Below, one piece after another: positions 24,103 to 36,858 of a DNA stretch of 64,000 bases. Every line of letters begins with the position of its first letter. Position 1 is the first letter of the stretch. The stretch spans positions 1,703,001 to 1,767,000 of the forward strand of contig CAJHZI010000548.1 in NCBI GenBank assembly GCA_905160935.1. Direction: 5' to 3'. The DNA comes from Enchytraeus crypticus. Lineage: Eukaryota > Annelida > Clitellata > Enchytraeida > Enchytraeidae. The notes beneath the pieces are model-generated. The model saw only the letters and a list, made by a program, of their open reading frames with translations, was not told the DNA's origin and made no database searches. The translations under genes and the position numbers were made by a program.

Positions 24103-24431
24103 TATAAATTACAATATAGTTATACACAAATTACATAAAAAATACAAATATGCAATAATTAACTAACGATCAAAACGTAAACACTATAACTTTAACAATT
24201 TAAACATTAAAAGCAATATAAAATAACGTGTAACGGATCAACTATAACGGTCAAATAACGGTCAAAACTGCAAATTCATTTTTCAACAAAATAACTATAT
24301 AACAGATTAACAATATAACATAGAAATATGAACTAATTTAAAAGCACGCCAATGAACTTAATCAAGTCTAAAACTATTCACTAAAGAGGCTAAATTTAAT
24401 TATAATTCTATTTATTTATTATAAATAATTA

Positions 24432-24535
24432 AAGAGTATTTATCATAAGAGTATTTATCATAAGAGTATTTATCATAAGAGTATTTATGGTAACAGTATT
24501 TATGATAGCAGTATTTATCATTAGAATATTTATCA
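24432..24535 (+). repeat. 15-bp minisatellite, right part
   Basis: Units of GAGTATTTATCATAA that decay to GGTAACAGTATTTAT-type variants. They continue the array at 20721-20930 across the LINE. Confidence 0.9.
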
Positions 24536-24856
24536 GATGCCAGAAAAAATCTATAAGTGCATACAAGCGAAGTGCAATCTAACCCTCGTAATATATCCAA
24601 GATATAGATTATGTCGTTTTAGAATGGTTGTGATATTTTATATCTGACGATTAATTCGATTCCTGCATCCACTTTCATTCCTCTAGATATGGAATCTCTC
24701 CATGGAGATGAGAATCAGAGAAGAAGAGGATGATGATCAGGGATAAATCGATTACAGGAGGAAAAATCACGAAGTGAGAAATCGTTTAACGGTCACATAA
24801 TAATGACTCAAGATTTCTACATCGATAACTCATTGCCATCGTTTTTCTGCACATCT

Positions 24857-24938
24857 CCAATTCTCCTCTCTCTCTCTCTCTCTCTCTCTATTGATCTTTC
24901 TCCTTTCTCTTACACTATTGCTCTCTCTCTCTTTCTCT

Positions 24939-24979
<41 letters not shown>

Positions 24980-25000
24980 CTCTCTTTCTCTCTCTCCCCT
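24857..25000. repeat. (CT)n microsatellite
   Basis: Three CT-rich runs with TTTCTC interruptions. Confidence 0.9.
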
Positions 25001-25221
25001 ATTTCGCTGTTTGTCTACCGCTCTCCATGTTGCTATTTTCTGTATGGATTTATCTATCCCTGTAGATTATTTTTCATGATTTTCTTGATTAGAGTTTAAT
25101 AGGAAACTTATACCATTTTCATCTATAGCGAATAGATTAACATAACTGGCTGCGTTAAAAATGCCGGCTATTTTACTAAACACTTCATCGACGTATGATA
25201 TTATTCTTTTTTTTAGATAAA

Positions 25222-25372
25222 AACAACAGAAACAACGTAATTAGAGTGCTACTGTCGTCCATGACAACATTAACAATATGGTACCAAATCCAATTCGATG
25301 AGCAGAGTGTGGGTCTAAAACGGTGCAAACCAAAATCCGGGAAATCAGTCCAAAGAGAGAATTCCCTCTTTG
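25222..25372 (-). repeat. LINE 3'-end fragment
   Basis: ATTAGAGTGCTACTGTCGTC, CATGACAACAT, AAACGGTGCAAACCAAAATC and GAAATCAGTCCAAAG match the 3' end of the LINE at 20.93-21.08 kb in order. The copy is severely 5' truncated. Confidence 0.75.
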
Positions 25373-25379
25373 GATAGGA

Positions 25380-26214
25380 ATTTTGAGCAGAAGGTTGATA
25401 TTTGATTAGGAGATCAGAAAGGTAAGAAGGTTTACGAAAGTGTTTTAAAAGTTAACAGAGCAATTTTATACTTAATTCTTTGAACCACAGGAAGCCAACA
25501 AAGATTATTAAGCAAGGAACTAGAGGTGGCCTAACCTATAGTTCCTTGCTAATTCTAATTTTAGCATAACGTAATATCTATTTTTTTACATTATATGTAT
25601 GAATGCGTAATAAACTTTTAGGTATTATTGAGTCATATAAGCATGGGCCGTTATCAAGTCTAACTGAGCTCTTGCTTGATATGGACAATTTAAAGGAACG
25701 AGTGATATATTTATCTGTAAAATCAGACAAATTTCATGTAATAATTGAAGCACTAAACTGATCTCAGTCAGTGGATCATTCACCGCATGACCTTTACTTA
25801 TCTCATATATGTATTCATCATTTATTCGCCAGTCATTTATCATTCATTCATCATTCATTCATCGATCATCCAGCTCATTCGTGACGTTTATTAAGCAACG
25901 CTTGATCCATGTCACATCGAGAAGCATTAATCACTGCAGGAACTGCAAGTAAATCATTTCATTCCACGTCCAGAGTACACCATGATATGCAACCGATATA
26001 CACTAACCTTCTTTATGACCATTTCTCTAGTCAAATCTACTTGTATTCCTCTTATAAATCTCTATACTCTAATAAATCTTTATAACTCGTATAAGTCTTC
26101 ATTACTCCTATAACTCTCTATAATCCTCTACAATTCGGATAAACCTTTAACTATTTACATCAAGCAAAGGTGAGTAGCAATTACGCACCTTAAATGTTTA
26201 TATAAGGTGCGCAT
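25380..26214. other. Non-coding stretch
   Basis: No gene recognised. A short (ATTC)n-like patch lies around 25820-25865. Confidence 0.5.
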
Positions 26215-26360
26215 TGGTTGGAGCAAATGCCGATGTCGGGTCGGTAAGATATCCGACCGTGGATCAGTATGTGCGGGGTTCAATTCTGGGCTCGCCCGTC
26301 ACTGATATCGCTTTCGAGTGAGGAAACTGACGTTAACATTAGGTTTACTTATAGCTTTTT
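26215..26360 (+). repeat. SINE A, full length
   Basis: GCCGATGTCGGGTCGGTAAG (with a small GTCGG duplication in the A-box region), B box GGTTCAATTC, then CCGTCACTGATATCGCTTTC and GACGTTAACATTAGG. Confidence 0.85.
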
Positions 26361-28540
26361 AGAATCATGAATTCCCGATGCATCATAACCTTTGCGAAAG
26401 TTATTTTAATTTAGTTTGTTTTCGTATATTACAAACACACGAGTGTCGTACCGAACTTACTACAACGTTTCCTCGTTTAGTGTTTTTGTAGTTTTCATTT
26501 TTTCCTTTCTCAGTAGGCCTATGTACTAATAATCGTTGCCTATTGATAGAGCATCGACTGCAGCCGGCGCGGATTTAAAAATAACCTTATAAAGCTCGGA
26601 GTTTTATTTAATTTAGGTTTTAAATTTATTTTTATTAAATTCTCTATAAAAGTATTTATTTTGATTTGGCACGAAGTCTAATAGTTCAGATATTCTTATA
26701 ACAGAAAGGCAGTGAGCATATTTATTACATTGTTCAACTTTTAATCTCCATCACGTTTTAACTGGTTGCCCTTGTAATCTCTACAATACAATATATAGAC
26801 GTTAAATTGCTTTACACCAACTGAACATCAAATTCATCTCACAAATCTCTACACTTATCTTAAAATTGACATTTAATGTAATCAGACCTCACATTCTCCA
26901 ATGTTGATTTGAACAATTTAAAAGTGTTTCACCCTAGAACTGTGAGTGTCTTACTGAAGCCGTTTACGTAGGTTAAAGGCATTTGCTTTCCCCCAATATA
27001 TGGCTTATGGTTGAAGGAAATAGCGTGCGAACACGTAAGTAAGTCATATTTCGCTTCAAGAAAATCTCATTTTCATATCACAGCCTGTTTACTGCAGGAA
27101 AAGTCATTGTTCTGGATTTTCATAGATTTTCAGAGATCTCTGAAATACATGGCCGCAATTAAACTGAAGATTTAATGTTTGTCATTACATCGATGCAATG
27201 CTAGACTAAAAGTAGCGTGCAATATTAAACGTTCATTGGTATATAGCAGCACTAACGAAGAGTCAAATATTGGGTTCATTTGAATTAGATTTCACTGCAG
27301 CAACAACAAAAGTAATTTATGGTTTGCTAGTGGATTGCTTGCAGTATGAAGTACTTTGCAATACTTGCTATAGTTAATTGATTGCGGCGTACAGTACTCT
27401 GTGAAGAGTACTTCATATTGAACTATCAGTACTTACTAGAGAATTATTGCAGAATGAATTACTTTTTAGGCCTGCTAGTGGATCTATTGCAGCGTAAAGT
27501 ATTTTGTGGTATTTGCTTTTGAAATGACTTTAGGACGTGGTAATTTGTAATACTCATTAGTAAATGCAGAATTAATTACTTTGTGAGACTGAAGAGTTTG
27601 AAGTACTCCTAGGTACTTACAAGTGGGTTCATTGAAGTAAAAAGTCCTATGTGGCACCTGCAAATCGATGGAGTGCTCTTTATGGAGCGTGACAGCAGCA
27701 CTCCAGTGCAAATATGTACCTTGGACCTGTCATTTTTCAGAACACTAGAGTAAGAGATCGTACCTTCATATAGTTACCTAGAATTGCTACCATCAATCTC
27801 GGCACTCGAAAATGGTTAACACAATTAATTAATCAAAATTAATTAATTTTGACAATTAATTAGAATGTACTCGGAGGATTCTTAATATGTAGGCCTATTA
27901 TTTGCATACCTTCTTTCAAAAAATAAATATGTATCTGAAAGCAACCTACTCTTATTTTCCCAAACTGTTTTCTGAAATAAATATTTCGTTCGTAATTTTC
28001 TGCGACATGCGATATCTTAGACAATTTCTTGTTCCTCGATTAATTGAATTAAGTATTGTGTTTCATAATAAGTTAGTTAAAAGAAATACTGTATTTCATA
28101 ATCTTGTGTTCTGGTGTGTTCATTTAAAGCACTGTTAGACAAGACTCTACCTGGTGGCAGTATTAGGCTAAAGAATGAGTGGGAGGGCAGAGTGGCCGAG
28201 AATTTGAAAAATAAATCTAATTAAACAAATGAGGATAGAAGACGTTGAAAAGGCGACAGTATTAGGAAGAAAGAAATCCGTAGGTTAATTAAACTAAACA
28301 ACCAATACAATATATCTTTAAATGACAACTTTAGTGCTTAAAGATAGATAAATTAGAAGTAAGAATAGAATTAATTTGTGCGGTAAGTGAATATTACAGT
28401 ATTACGTTAGCAAAGTTTTAAAAGCGCAGTTAGATATTAGAAGAAGGAATCGAGGCAGCTTGACAGAGAAAGAGTAAGGAATGAAGAATTAGTATGAAAT
28501 GTGACGTAGTCAGGAGAGAGAGAGAGAGGGGGGGGGGGAG

Positions 28541-28575
<35 letters not shown>

Positions 28576-30400
28576 AAGAGAGGAGAGTAGGACCGAGACA
28601 TCTTGATATACGCATAGATTTACAAAGATTTGAGAATATGCCAACACGCAAATAAGATTTTACAGCGGCTTCACAAATTAATGACGGGTTCAAGCAAAAA
28701 TTGACCTAGCATCATTGTCGAGGCTTAAAATCATATACGTACATGTACATGTATTAAAGCAGAAATGAGAGTTTAAATTATGTAATCAAAAGTCAAGTTG
28801 CCAAGTGAGAGAAAGAAAGACATAGACAGAGAGAGAGAGAGAGAGGCGGAAGAGGAAAAGATTGACGGAAGAACTAAAAGGAATCTAGAGTGATAAAGCT
28901 GATCATGAACAAGAATTCAGCTGGCTTGTCCACCATTATAAGATCGATAGCTAATTCTGGGTGATATCAAATCTATCCAAGCCATATCATCTACGCTGAT
29001 GTAAGGCGAGTGAAATGGTTTGACTGGGTTTTATTTCTACGTGTATATAAGTATGTAAAATAGGCTTCAGTATTATAAGTATTAGAATAGCTTTTGAAGA
29101 ACAATTTGCGTATATATAAGAAATATTGGTAATGTAGCCTTTAGCATGAATAATATTATTACTGAATTGATGCGCCATTTTGTTCAGCCATTACTTTAGT
29201 CGCTTCTTATATCACGCGTTGTATGCACCTACAAAATTATTTTTCTTATACTGCAGTGGCATGGACAAAAAGCAGAAACAGCTTACTTTAATTGTAAGGA
29301 AGAATGAAATATCTGCCTCTCTTATGTGAATACAACCTTGCAGTAATAGTTAAATTCTAAAGTTCTTTCACGGTAAGGATTACCATAATAAATACAATTT
29401 TAAAAAGTAATAAATGCAATTTTCATTAAATTATCTAAAATTATTTGTTTTTAATTTAGATGCATTGAAAAGGTGTAGCTGAGAGCAGTAGGAAAAGGTA
29501 CTGTTAACCACAAAAATCAAGCATTGTCGTAATCAGTGGATTAGATGTCGACATTTAGAAGTAATATTCATAGTAGAGTCTTTTTGCAATTTTCTAGTTG
29601 CAGATATATCGTACTGCACGAAGCACCTTTTACAAAATTTCGTTTGCTTAGCTGCTATCATTTAGTATTCTATGTTTTCTCTTCTTTCTGTAATTCAAAG
29701 TAGCATATGTATTTCGATTGGCGCAAGTTGAAGCTAGTGTGGATTAATAAATAATCTTTTAAAGTTTTTATTCAATGTTGCCAGCACCTGATTTTTCAAA
29801 TTATAATTTTTTTGTGAATTTTTGGTTGTATTCCAAACTTACGAAGACAGGATTCAACCACTTGCTTAACGCTATCATAAGTATTTAATTCTTCCACGTA
29901 AAATCCTGACTTGACCAGAAGTATCACAATAAAACCGAGAAAAAATATTCCGGATAACTATAGTGTATTTCTATATAGGCCTATTGTTCGGATCCTGAAA
30001 ATAATTAAGTTCGAGGGTTTTAGCCCTACATTGAATAGAACACTTGGAATTGATTTGGTATGGGAGGTCCATCTTCGAGGAATCTGTACACAGAATACCG
30101 GACATAAGAGAGTCGTTACGATGTGGACCCATCTGTAGAGTGACATATCATAGTACTTACTCCTGCCGTAAAGTCAAAGTGACCAGCAGTATATCACAGT
30201 TACCTAGAAACTAAGTGAGAAGTATAGGAAGAGAAGGGTGCATAGAGTGAATAAATACAATAGAATAAATATAATGACTACATATAGTAAATGAAAATAA
30301 TAGAGATACATAGAAACAAATAGAAGGTAGAGATAAGAGCTTATAGAGACTAAGAGATAAGAAAAGAGAGAGTAGATTAATAGAGACAGGAAGAAAAAAT
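26361..30400. other. Non-coding stretch with weak repeats
   Basis: No protein-like frame. A degenerate tandem structure runs from about 27300 to 27650 (GCTAGTGGATTGCTTGCAG and GCTAGTGGATCTATTGCAG with GTACTT-rich intervals). GA-rich tracts lie at 28513-28582 and 28825-28848. The short frames (for example 29911-30138) resemble nothing known. Confidence 0.5.
28513..28582. repeat. (GA)n microsatellite with G-run
   Basis: GAGAGA passing through a run of about nine G residues and back to GAGAGA. Confidence 0.9.
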
Positions 30401-31050
30401 GAGTGAAAATAAGAGAGAGAGAGAGAGCAAGAAAGAGTGGGAGAGAGCGAGAGAGAGCAAAATGTATGAAAGTTTGAAGGAATCTAAAACCGAGACAAAA
30501 GCTAGACTTATATTAAGTAGATAAAGTTAAATAAATTGAAGTGAATGATTAATAGCATATTTACGAATCTAAATAAGAGGTACCATATGAAACAATAAAT
30601 TTCCAAAAAGAAATGGATAGAGAAATGAAGGAAAGAATTTAAGAGAGTGAGAAAATTTTATTGAAGTAGATATTGCACGAATCTTTAGCCGAGATTTTTC
30701 TATTTCCGTTTCACTTTTCTATCATACGTAATTACAGGAGATTAAGCGCTAAGTAAAAATTGAATAGAAATCAATAGCGAGAGTGTTAAAGTGTGTCTTT
30801 GCAATACTGTGTTCTTTAGCGTAATACCGTGCAATACAGTTTAATAGTAATGCTGTTATAATATCTGCAATATATACATATATACTAAAGTAATAGGCCT
30901 ATATATATATAATTATATATAAAAATATATATGTTTTTAAATATACATGTACATATATACATGTATGCTTATATATATGCACATACATATAATATACATA
31001 TATATATATTTATACATGTATATACATGTATATACACGTGTATATTTATA

Positions 31051-31097
<47 letters not shown>

Positions 31098-31515
31098 TAT
31101 TCTTATCATACGCTTACAGCATATGATGTAAATATAATAGAAGAGAGAAGAGAGAGAGAGAGAGAGAGAAAGAGAGAGGGAGAGGAAGAGAGAGAAAAGG
31201 AAAACATAGTTGCATACACAGACATAAGTGGGATGACAAGAAAAAGAGCAAAGAGAAGCAGGAACAAGATGGACAGAATGATTCAGTTAAGAGTCTTTTA
31301 GTTTTATGATGCTGCGGACATTGATCCCTTGTGGTAAGGATTCCTTGAACAGCTGCCAGTCCCGGTTCCAGAGTCGTTTGCAGAATTATCGGCTATCCTC
31401 GAGAGAGAAAACTGTTCAATAGCGAATAGTTATGACTATTGGCCTACCTCTACAATTTATCTGTTTTCAAAGTATTCGTCTTTTTAAATTTCAAAATTTC
31501 TAACATATTCTTTAA
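30401..31515. other. Non-coding stretch with microsatellites
   Basis: Holds GA-rich DNA at 30412-30460, a long TA/CATATA tract at 30865-31102 and (GA)n at 31146-31197. No gene seen. Confidence 0.6.
30865..31102. repeat. (TA)n and TACATGTATA tract
   Basis: TA runs mixed with ACATGTATAT units, ending in a pure (TA)n of about 35 bp. Confidence 0.85.
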
Positions 31516-31992
31516 CCCATAATGCCTGAGGTGCAATTTCTTAGTAAATTTTTTATATGTTTATGGTAGTGGGTATCAGATTGAGGATTCCGTCTTCTCT
31601 TCTTATTATTTTATAGACATTTTGAAAAAAGTTCAATTTTTTGATTGTCCTACTTTTTGGGACGCTAGGCAGGAGAGGGTACAAGTAAACAATGGTTGTA
31701 CAATAATGAATTGTGCATTTAATGAGCGTATACAAAGGCATTTTGAGATGTTTTTAACTAAATTATATGTATAAAAAAGTAATTTAATAAATCACGTGAA
31801 ATTTATCACCATAGGCGTATGAAGTCAGAGACGAGAAGGACTAAAAATTAGACGTCTAATCAGCTATCAGAAATTTAATCAGAAGTTTAAAGCTATCAGT
31901 TACACTATACTATTACTGTCATATCAGTGAACTTTTTAAATATAAACGAGTCTATATAGCAGAATTCGTCATAAAAGTTCAAGCTCAATCAA

Positions 31993-33774
31993 TTATTTCT
32001 TGTGAAAGTCACTGAAGCAGCGCACATGAAGCCCAACGTCACACTTGCCACAACGATGAAGAACCTTCTTGCCACACAGGGCATATCTCCTTTGTGTGTC
32101 TCCTACTGCTATATTGTGCCCGATATTGTCATACCGAAGATCATCAAGAACTCTTCGAGCTAGCGGTTTGGGACGCCCAACCTGCATTGGCATGCTAACG
32201 GAGGCTGCTTCTTGACCATCAGAGCCATAAAATACTCTGCAAATATTGCGACGAAACTCGAGCTAATCTAGCGGTAGATGTTTATTTGCTTCGGTTAGTC
32301 GGTACACAAGCCACGCATTCTGGATGGTAACATCAACAACATACGCAAAGAATGGCCACCACCATTTCTTTGAACGAATTGAAATTCGATGAACGGTTAG
32401 GTTTTGATCCATTCGATCAACGCCACCCATAAACTTGTTGTATTGCTTAACAACATTAGGTTGTTCAACTGAAATCCTGTTCTTCTCACTTGCTGACCAT
32501 CGTTGTGCCTGCTGAATGGGCTCTACTCCAAACTTGTTGGAACACAAAGTGACCACACTATTATCGTTTCACCTAACCAGGACAACACCACTATTTATGT
32601 CTTGTCTAAAGTCGAAGCTTCCGCGTGGCTTTTTCTTCATTTCTTCGGGTGTTACCAGAGGACACCTCTCTGTTCTATTAGCACGAATAGTTCCTGTAGC
32701 ATCAATCGATTTCTCTGTCAAGTAGTTGATCAGCTTCAGGCTAGAAAAGAAATTATCGAAATACAGGTCATACCGTATAGACTCTGGAAGCAGGGGCAAT
32801 TTTGAAGTCAGGTCAGCCACCACAGATCCACCAAGTCCTAGTGTGCTGTCCGTCACGCCCTTTCCCTGGTAAGGTTCAAACTGGACGCAGTATCCCAGAG
32901 ATGTGTTTATGCACCAGACTTTGTAGCCAAACCTTATAGGTTTACCCCTCAAGAACTGCTTGATACTATGGCGCCCGTAATAAGGAATATTGATTCATCT
33001 ATTGATAGGCTCTGCTGTACGGGAAAGTTTTCCAGGAAGCACTCATTTACAGCAGAAAGCAATGGACGCACCTTACTGAGCTTGTCATTGGGATCCAGAC
33101 ATTCATTATCTGACACATGACGATATAGTAATATTTGTTCAAACCTATTGCGCGTCATCGACCTGACAATGGCGTGATTGCAAACGTCAGATGAGGGCTC
33201 CAGTATAGCCTCCTGCGTGAAAGTACAGAATAGCCGCTGTTTATTTGGAATTGCAATAAACACCTGCAGTTCATTAGCCTCAATATGGAAATTGTGGCTG
33301 CCTTTATGCATCGCATAGCGGTTTGTATTCTCGATTATGAGTTGGATGATTTTGTCAGTACGAAATTGTTCAAATATCTTTACAGGAGTTTTGTCAACAT
33401 CCTTGTACTTATTGTCTAAGCTGGCACTTTCTTTAGATGGCATGAGTAACCCTTTTAACACATTTTCTAACAGCAGGCTCCTTTGACTTAAATGACTTAA
33501 CTGACTTTCTCTGCTTCTTACATGGAGCTGGTTCAACTGCAACTTCTGAATCATCTTCGTCTGATTCATTTCCAATATGAACAAGTCTCTCAGCAGTATA
33601 TAGAATGGCCTGAGCAGGAGCTTGAAGCTGTCGACCTGAGAGGTTGTCATAAGTAGCTGAGCCGTCTTCATCACCACTGTCTTCATCACTACAATTAACA
33701 TCATCTGGAGGGGGGATAAAGATATCCGTAGATCCATGTGCAGGTAACAAAGCGTCAACTTCTAGCATTGACAA
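31993..33774 (-). pseudogene. piggyBac-type transposase, disrupted
   Basis: N-terminal acidic region (NCSDEDSGDEDGSATYD), then DDE_Tnp_1_7-type core: SMTRNRFEQILLYRHVSDN, the first catalytic Asp in QSLSIDESI, RGKPIRFGYKVWC, the second in YDLYFDNFFSS, and the third in NKFMGGVDRMDQN followed by SKKWWWPFFAYV. A C-terminal cysteine/histidine finger (YALCGKKVLHRCGKCDVGLH) is present, as in piggyBac transposases. Breaks: a frame change between the acidic region and the core near 33.45 kb, another after SIDES near 32.98 kb, and in-frame stops at about 32569-32571 (TGA) and 32263-32265 (TAG). All three catalytic Asp positions remain recognisable, so decay is moderate. Confidence 0.9.
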
Positions 33775-34308
33775 TAATTTCTAAGACCTATAAAATAATA
33801 AATAATAATCAAATTTGCCACATTCACAGTAAGAATTTATCAAACAGTTTATAAATGTTAAGTAGAATTATAACTGCTAAAAAATCTGATGAAAAAGTTT
33901 ATCTACTGTATATGTTAAAGAAAACTTTGAAGTTCCTAGGTTGACACGGGAGCCCGTTTCAATGGGTTAGCAACGATTGGAGATTAACTAAGTACAATAT
34001 CTTTTGCAGAGTATTGCAAATGGAGATTGTCACAGAGCTAGTAGTCAATATCGAATCGCTAGTTTCATTACCTTTACCTTTATAACGTCAGTTATTCAAC
34101 ATATATTCCATTTTTTGACTGTACCCTTTTAAATATACCTGTTCCCTGTCGTGCCTAGCGTCCCAAAAATAGTGACAACACATTGTTTATTGTAGTGTAC
34201 AAAATATCGAAATTACTCAATTACTTATCAACATACACAACTCATAACACATTAAACAACTACTTTTTAATGGTTTCACTGAATAAATAATAATAGCAAA
34301 AGCATAAT

Positions 34309-34512
34309 TTAACTTTGAGAAGATGCCATATTGAAAAGTGCGCTTTTTCGTCTCTCGTCATATAATATCGCCCTGAATTCTTTGTTTGTAAACAAATAAA
34401 ATGCTTCTTCTGCTTCTTTATCAAAAGCAATGTAGTCATTATTCATACGTAAAATATCAGCATCATATACCGTAATTTGCGAAAATTGTGGCAATAAAAA
34501 GAGTTGTCCCAT
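34309..34512 (-). CDS. Short ORF beside the right piggyBac end
   Basis: A 67-codon frame starting 27 bp inside the right end of the piggyBac-like element and reading in the transposase direction. Its mixed composition (DADILRMNNDYIAF, EEAFYLFTNKEFRAIL) looks more like real protein than the surrounding chance frames. It could be an upstream exon or a small accessory frame of the element. No family recognised. Confidence 0.3.
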   Translation of the reverse strand: MGQLFLLPQFSQITVYDADILRMNNDYIAFDKEAEEAFYLFTNKEFRAILYDERRKSALFNMASSQS

Positions 34513-34543
34513 TTTTTTGGGACGCTAGGCACTAATGGGTTAA

Positions 34544-35560
34544 ATAGTTGGCAATTAAAATCTCATTAGAAGCAGAAACTAGGTAAGAAACTAGGTAGTC
34601 CACTTTTAATACTTTTGTACTTTATTATGGGTTTAAATTTAAGTTCTGGACATGCATAGTTAATTATTTCTTAATCTCTAACTTAAACTTTTATATGTCC
34701 ATTACAGGCTAGTGTTCCTGGAGTAGTTTCTCTTTGTATTACTCACTCAAATATGTGATATTACTTTTGCTTCTACTTTGTGTGTGTGCGTATGTGTGTG
34801 CGTATCTGCGTGTAAATCAAGCATAGCTATTTTATTTGACAAAATAAATGCTCAAAATAGATAATTTAAAATTTATTCTATGCATTTAGGCCTAACAAAA
34901 AGATTAAATATGAATTTTAAAATAGTACATACATTATACTCTATGTCTTCTTTATTCCATATGTTTTACCTTACATCACTCCGGTATCAGAAAACATCAT
35001 GCGATTCCACTTGTCTGCAATTAATGATGCAAACATAATTTCACTTTAATTCTGTACTATAGTTTTGTGCTTGTTTGTTTTGGCTTATTCCGTATAGTTA
35101 AACACCTGTCATGCGCATGTGCGGTAGAGTTTCGTATTTTCATTACTTCATGTTGTTTTGTTTTATAGACTTTACCATTTCAATTGACACCTAGTTGTAC
35201 TTGCATTACGACGTAACGTGTTTTGTTGTACACAAGTAAGAGAGTGAGGGGTTTTGTGTGACCACGCATTTCACTCTCTGTATAGAGGATAATGGCGAGT
35301 GTGCCAATGCAATTCCAGAGTTTGTCGCCCGTACATGATTGAATGCACACTTTGATGGGAGTGAGCTCTATGTGTGGTAATTGAAGAGAGCCCTGAGGCT
35401 AGATGGAAAGTTGTTCCCATGGCAAAATGGGGGGTCGTCCATTCTATATGATATTTGTACAATATTTATTCCCTTCACTAATCTACTGTGATTGCTTAAG
35501 TAACGACAGTTAAAGATCGTATGAGTACGACTGTTGCAAAGTTAATAAATCAAAGATATT
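34544..35560. other. Non-coding stretch
   Basis: AT-rich, with a short GTGTGCGTAT patch near 34780-34812. No gene or named repeat seen. Confidence 0.5.
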
Positions 35561-35579
35561 ATTAGTACGGTTACTAGGC

Positions 35580-35706
35580 TACCATGTGCTAAGTGACTAG
35601 GCTAACTAAAGCTAACCTAGGCTAACTAAGGCTAGCCTACTTAGGTTAATCTAGGCTAACTAATGTTAGCCTACCTTGGCTAACCTAGGCTAACTAAGGC
35701 TAAGTG
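35580..35706 (+). repeat. CTAGGCTAACTAA-type tandem repeat
   Basis: Repeated CTAGGCTAACTAAGG and GTTAGCCTACC units in both orientations, so the tract can fold back locally. Confidence 0.8.
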
Positions 35707-35794
35707 ACAGCCTGGGTAAGGGAAGAGCCAGCTAAGAGGCTGAGACAAGCAAAGGTGAGGAGCCAAGATAAGGCAGGAGAAAACCAGGAGGCGG

Positions 35795-36212
35795 AGCCAG
35801 GCTATAAGGGAGGAGCTAGACTATAAGGGAGGAGTCAGGCTATAAGGGAGGAGCTAGACTATAAGGGAGGAGCTGGACAATAAGGGAGGAGCCAGACTAT
35901 AAGGGAGGAGCTAGGCTATAAGGGAGGAGCTAGGCTATAAGGGAGGAGCCAGACGATAAGGGAGGAGCCAGGCTATAAGAGAGGAGCCAGACTATAAGGG
36001 AGGAGCTAGACTATAAGGGAGGGGCCAGACTATAAGGGAGGAGCCAGACTATAAGGGAGGAGCTAGACTATAAGGGAGGAGACAGGCTATAAGAGAGGAG
36101 CCAGGCTATAAGGGAGGAGCAAGACTATAAGGGAGGAGCTAGACTATAAGGGAGGAGCTAGACTATAAGATAGGTACCAGACTATAAGGGAGGAGCCAGA
36201 CTAAGGAAGAAT
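35795..36212 (+). repeat. 19-bp tandem array, about 20 copies
   Basis: Unit CTATAAGGGAGGAGCCAGA with variants (GCTAGA, GTCAGG). G-rich on this strand. No sustained coding frame. Confidence 0.95.
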
Positions 36213-36811
36213 GTGGGTGGGCGGAGTTTTAGGGAATATGGCTACAAGCAACAGTTACTGAAGTTTTTACACCAAATAGTTTTGATGACGTTCACTACTG
36301 TATATTGTTGAATTACAAGATACAATCACAAAAATAAAAATGATGAAAAATATACAAATATTTAATATTATCTTTCTTTCTAAATACGAACTGATACAAC
36401 AGAATATTTTTATTTATTGGCATTTAAATAAACTAAAGGGGAGCAACTAATTCCTTCATGTGAAATATAATAGTAAGCGTTAGAAGTCAGAATTTAAATT
36501 GCTACTTACAACGATATGTGTCAATATGATTGCAGAGTTGGGCGAAATAGTATGTGTGCGTTCGTAAAATAGGGTCGACTTTACATAGAATTACTTCGAT
36601 TAATTAAATTCTCGAAGGAATACGAAAAAGCAGTTGTACTCTCAATATGAGGTGAACGCTTATGCAAGCGTGTTCAAGCTGCTGTCAAAGGAAAGGGTGA
36701 AAAATCACAGCTGTTTGTAGGTACTGGATATATACATGTAGGCCCCTACATGTAATGGAACAAATCTGTTTATAAAGTCGCACTCGAGATGCCGCAATGA
36801 TAAAGGCTCGT

Positions 36812-36858
<47 letters not shown>

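Larger units (their letters stand above)
20931..24430 (-). mobile_element. Degenerate CR1/L2-like LINE inserted in a minisatellite
   Basis: A non-LTR retrotransposon on the - strand of roughly 3.5 kb: an endonuclease region (about 24.1-23.1 kb), a reverse transcriptase (about 22.9-21.5 kb) and a C-terminal region (about 21.5-21.1 kb), then a 3' UTR ending in an (ATT)n-like tail at 20931-20955. It is flanked on both sides by the same 15-bp minisatellite unit, which fixes the ends to within tens of bases. The clade is inferred from the C-terminal LHWLKIKERI-type motif and the YADDT box, typical of CR1/L2-group elements. Reading frames are interrupted several times. Confidence 0.85.
31516..34539 (-). 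mobile_element. piggyBac-like DNA transposon (3.0 kb)
   Basis: Flanked on both sides by TTAA (31512-31515 and 34540-34543), the piggyBac target site duplication. The ends are inverted: CCCATAATGCCTGAGG at the left, and CCCATTAGTGCCTAGCG read inwards from the right. GGGACGCTAGGC and its complement recur just inside the ends (about 31660, 34157 and 34519), forming subterminal repeats. A broken transposase gene lies inside on the - strand. Both termini and the TTAA are seen directly. Confidence 0.92.

Noticed and set aside
29911..30138. 75-codon frame at 29.9 kb with an overlapping antisense frame
   Set aside because: Both strands are open over the same stretch and neither looks like a protein family; probably chance.
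32503..32805. 100-codon + frame within the piggyBac region
   Set aside because: Antisense to recognisable transposase motifs.
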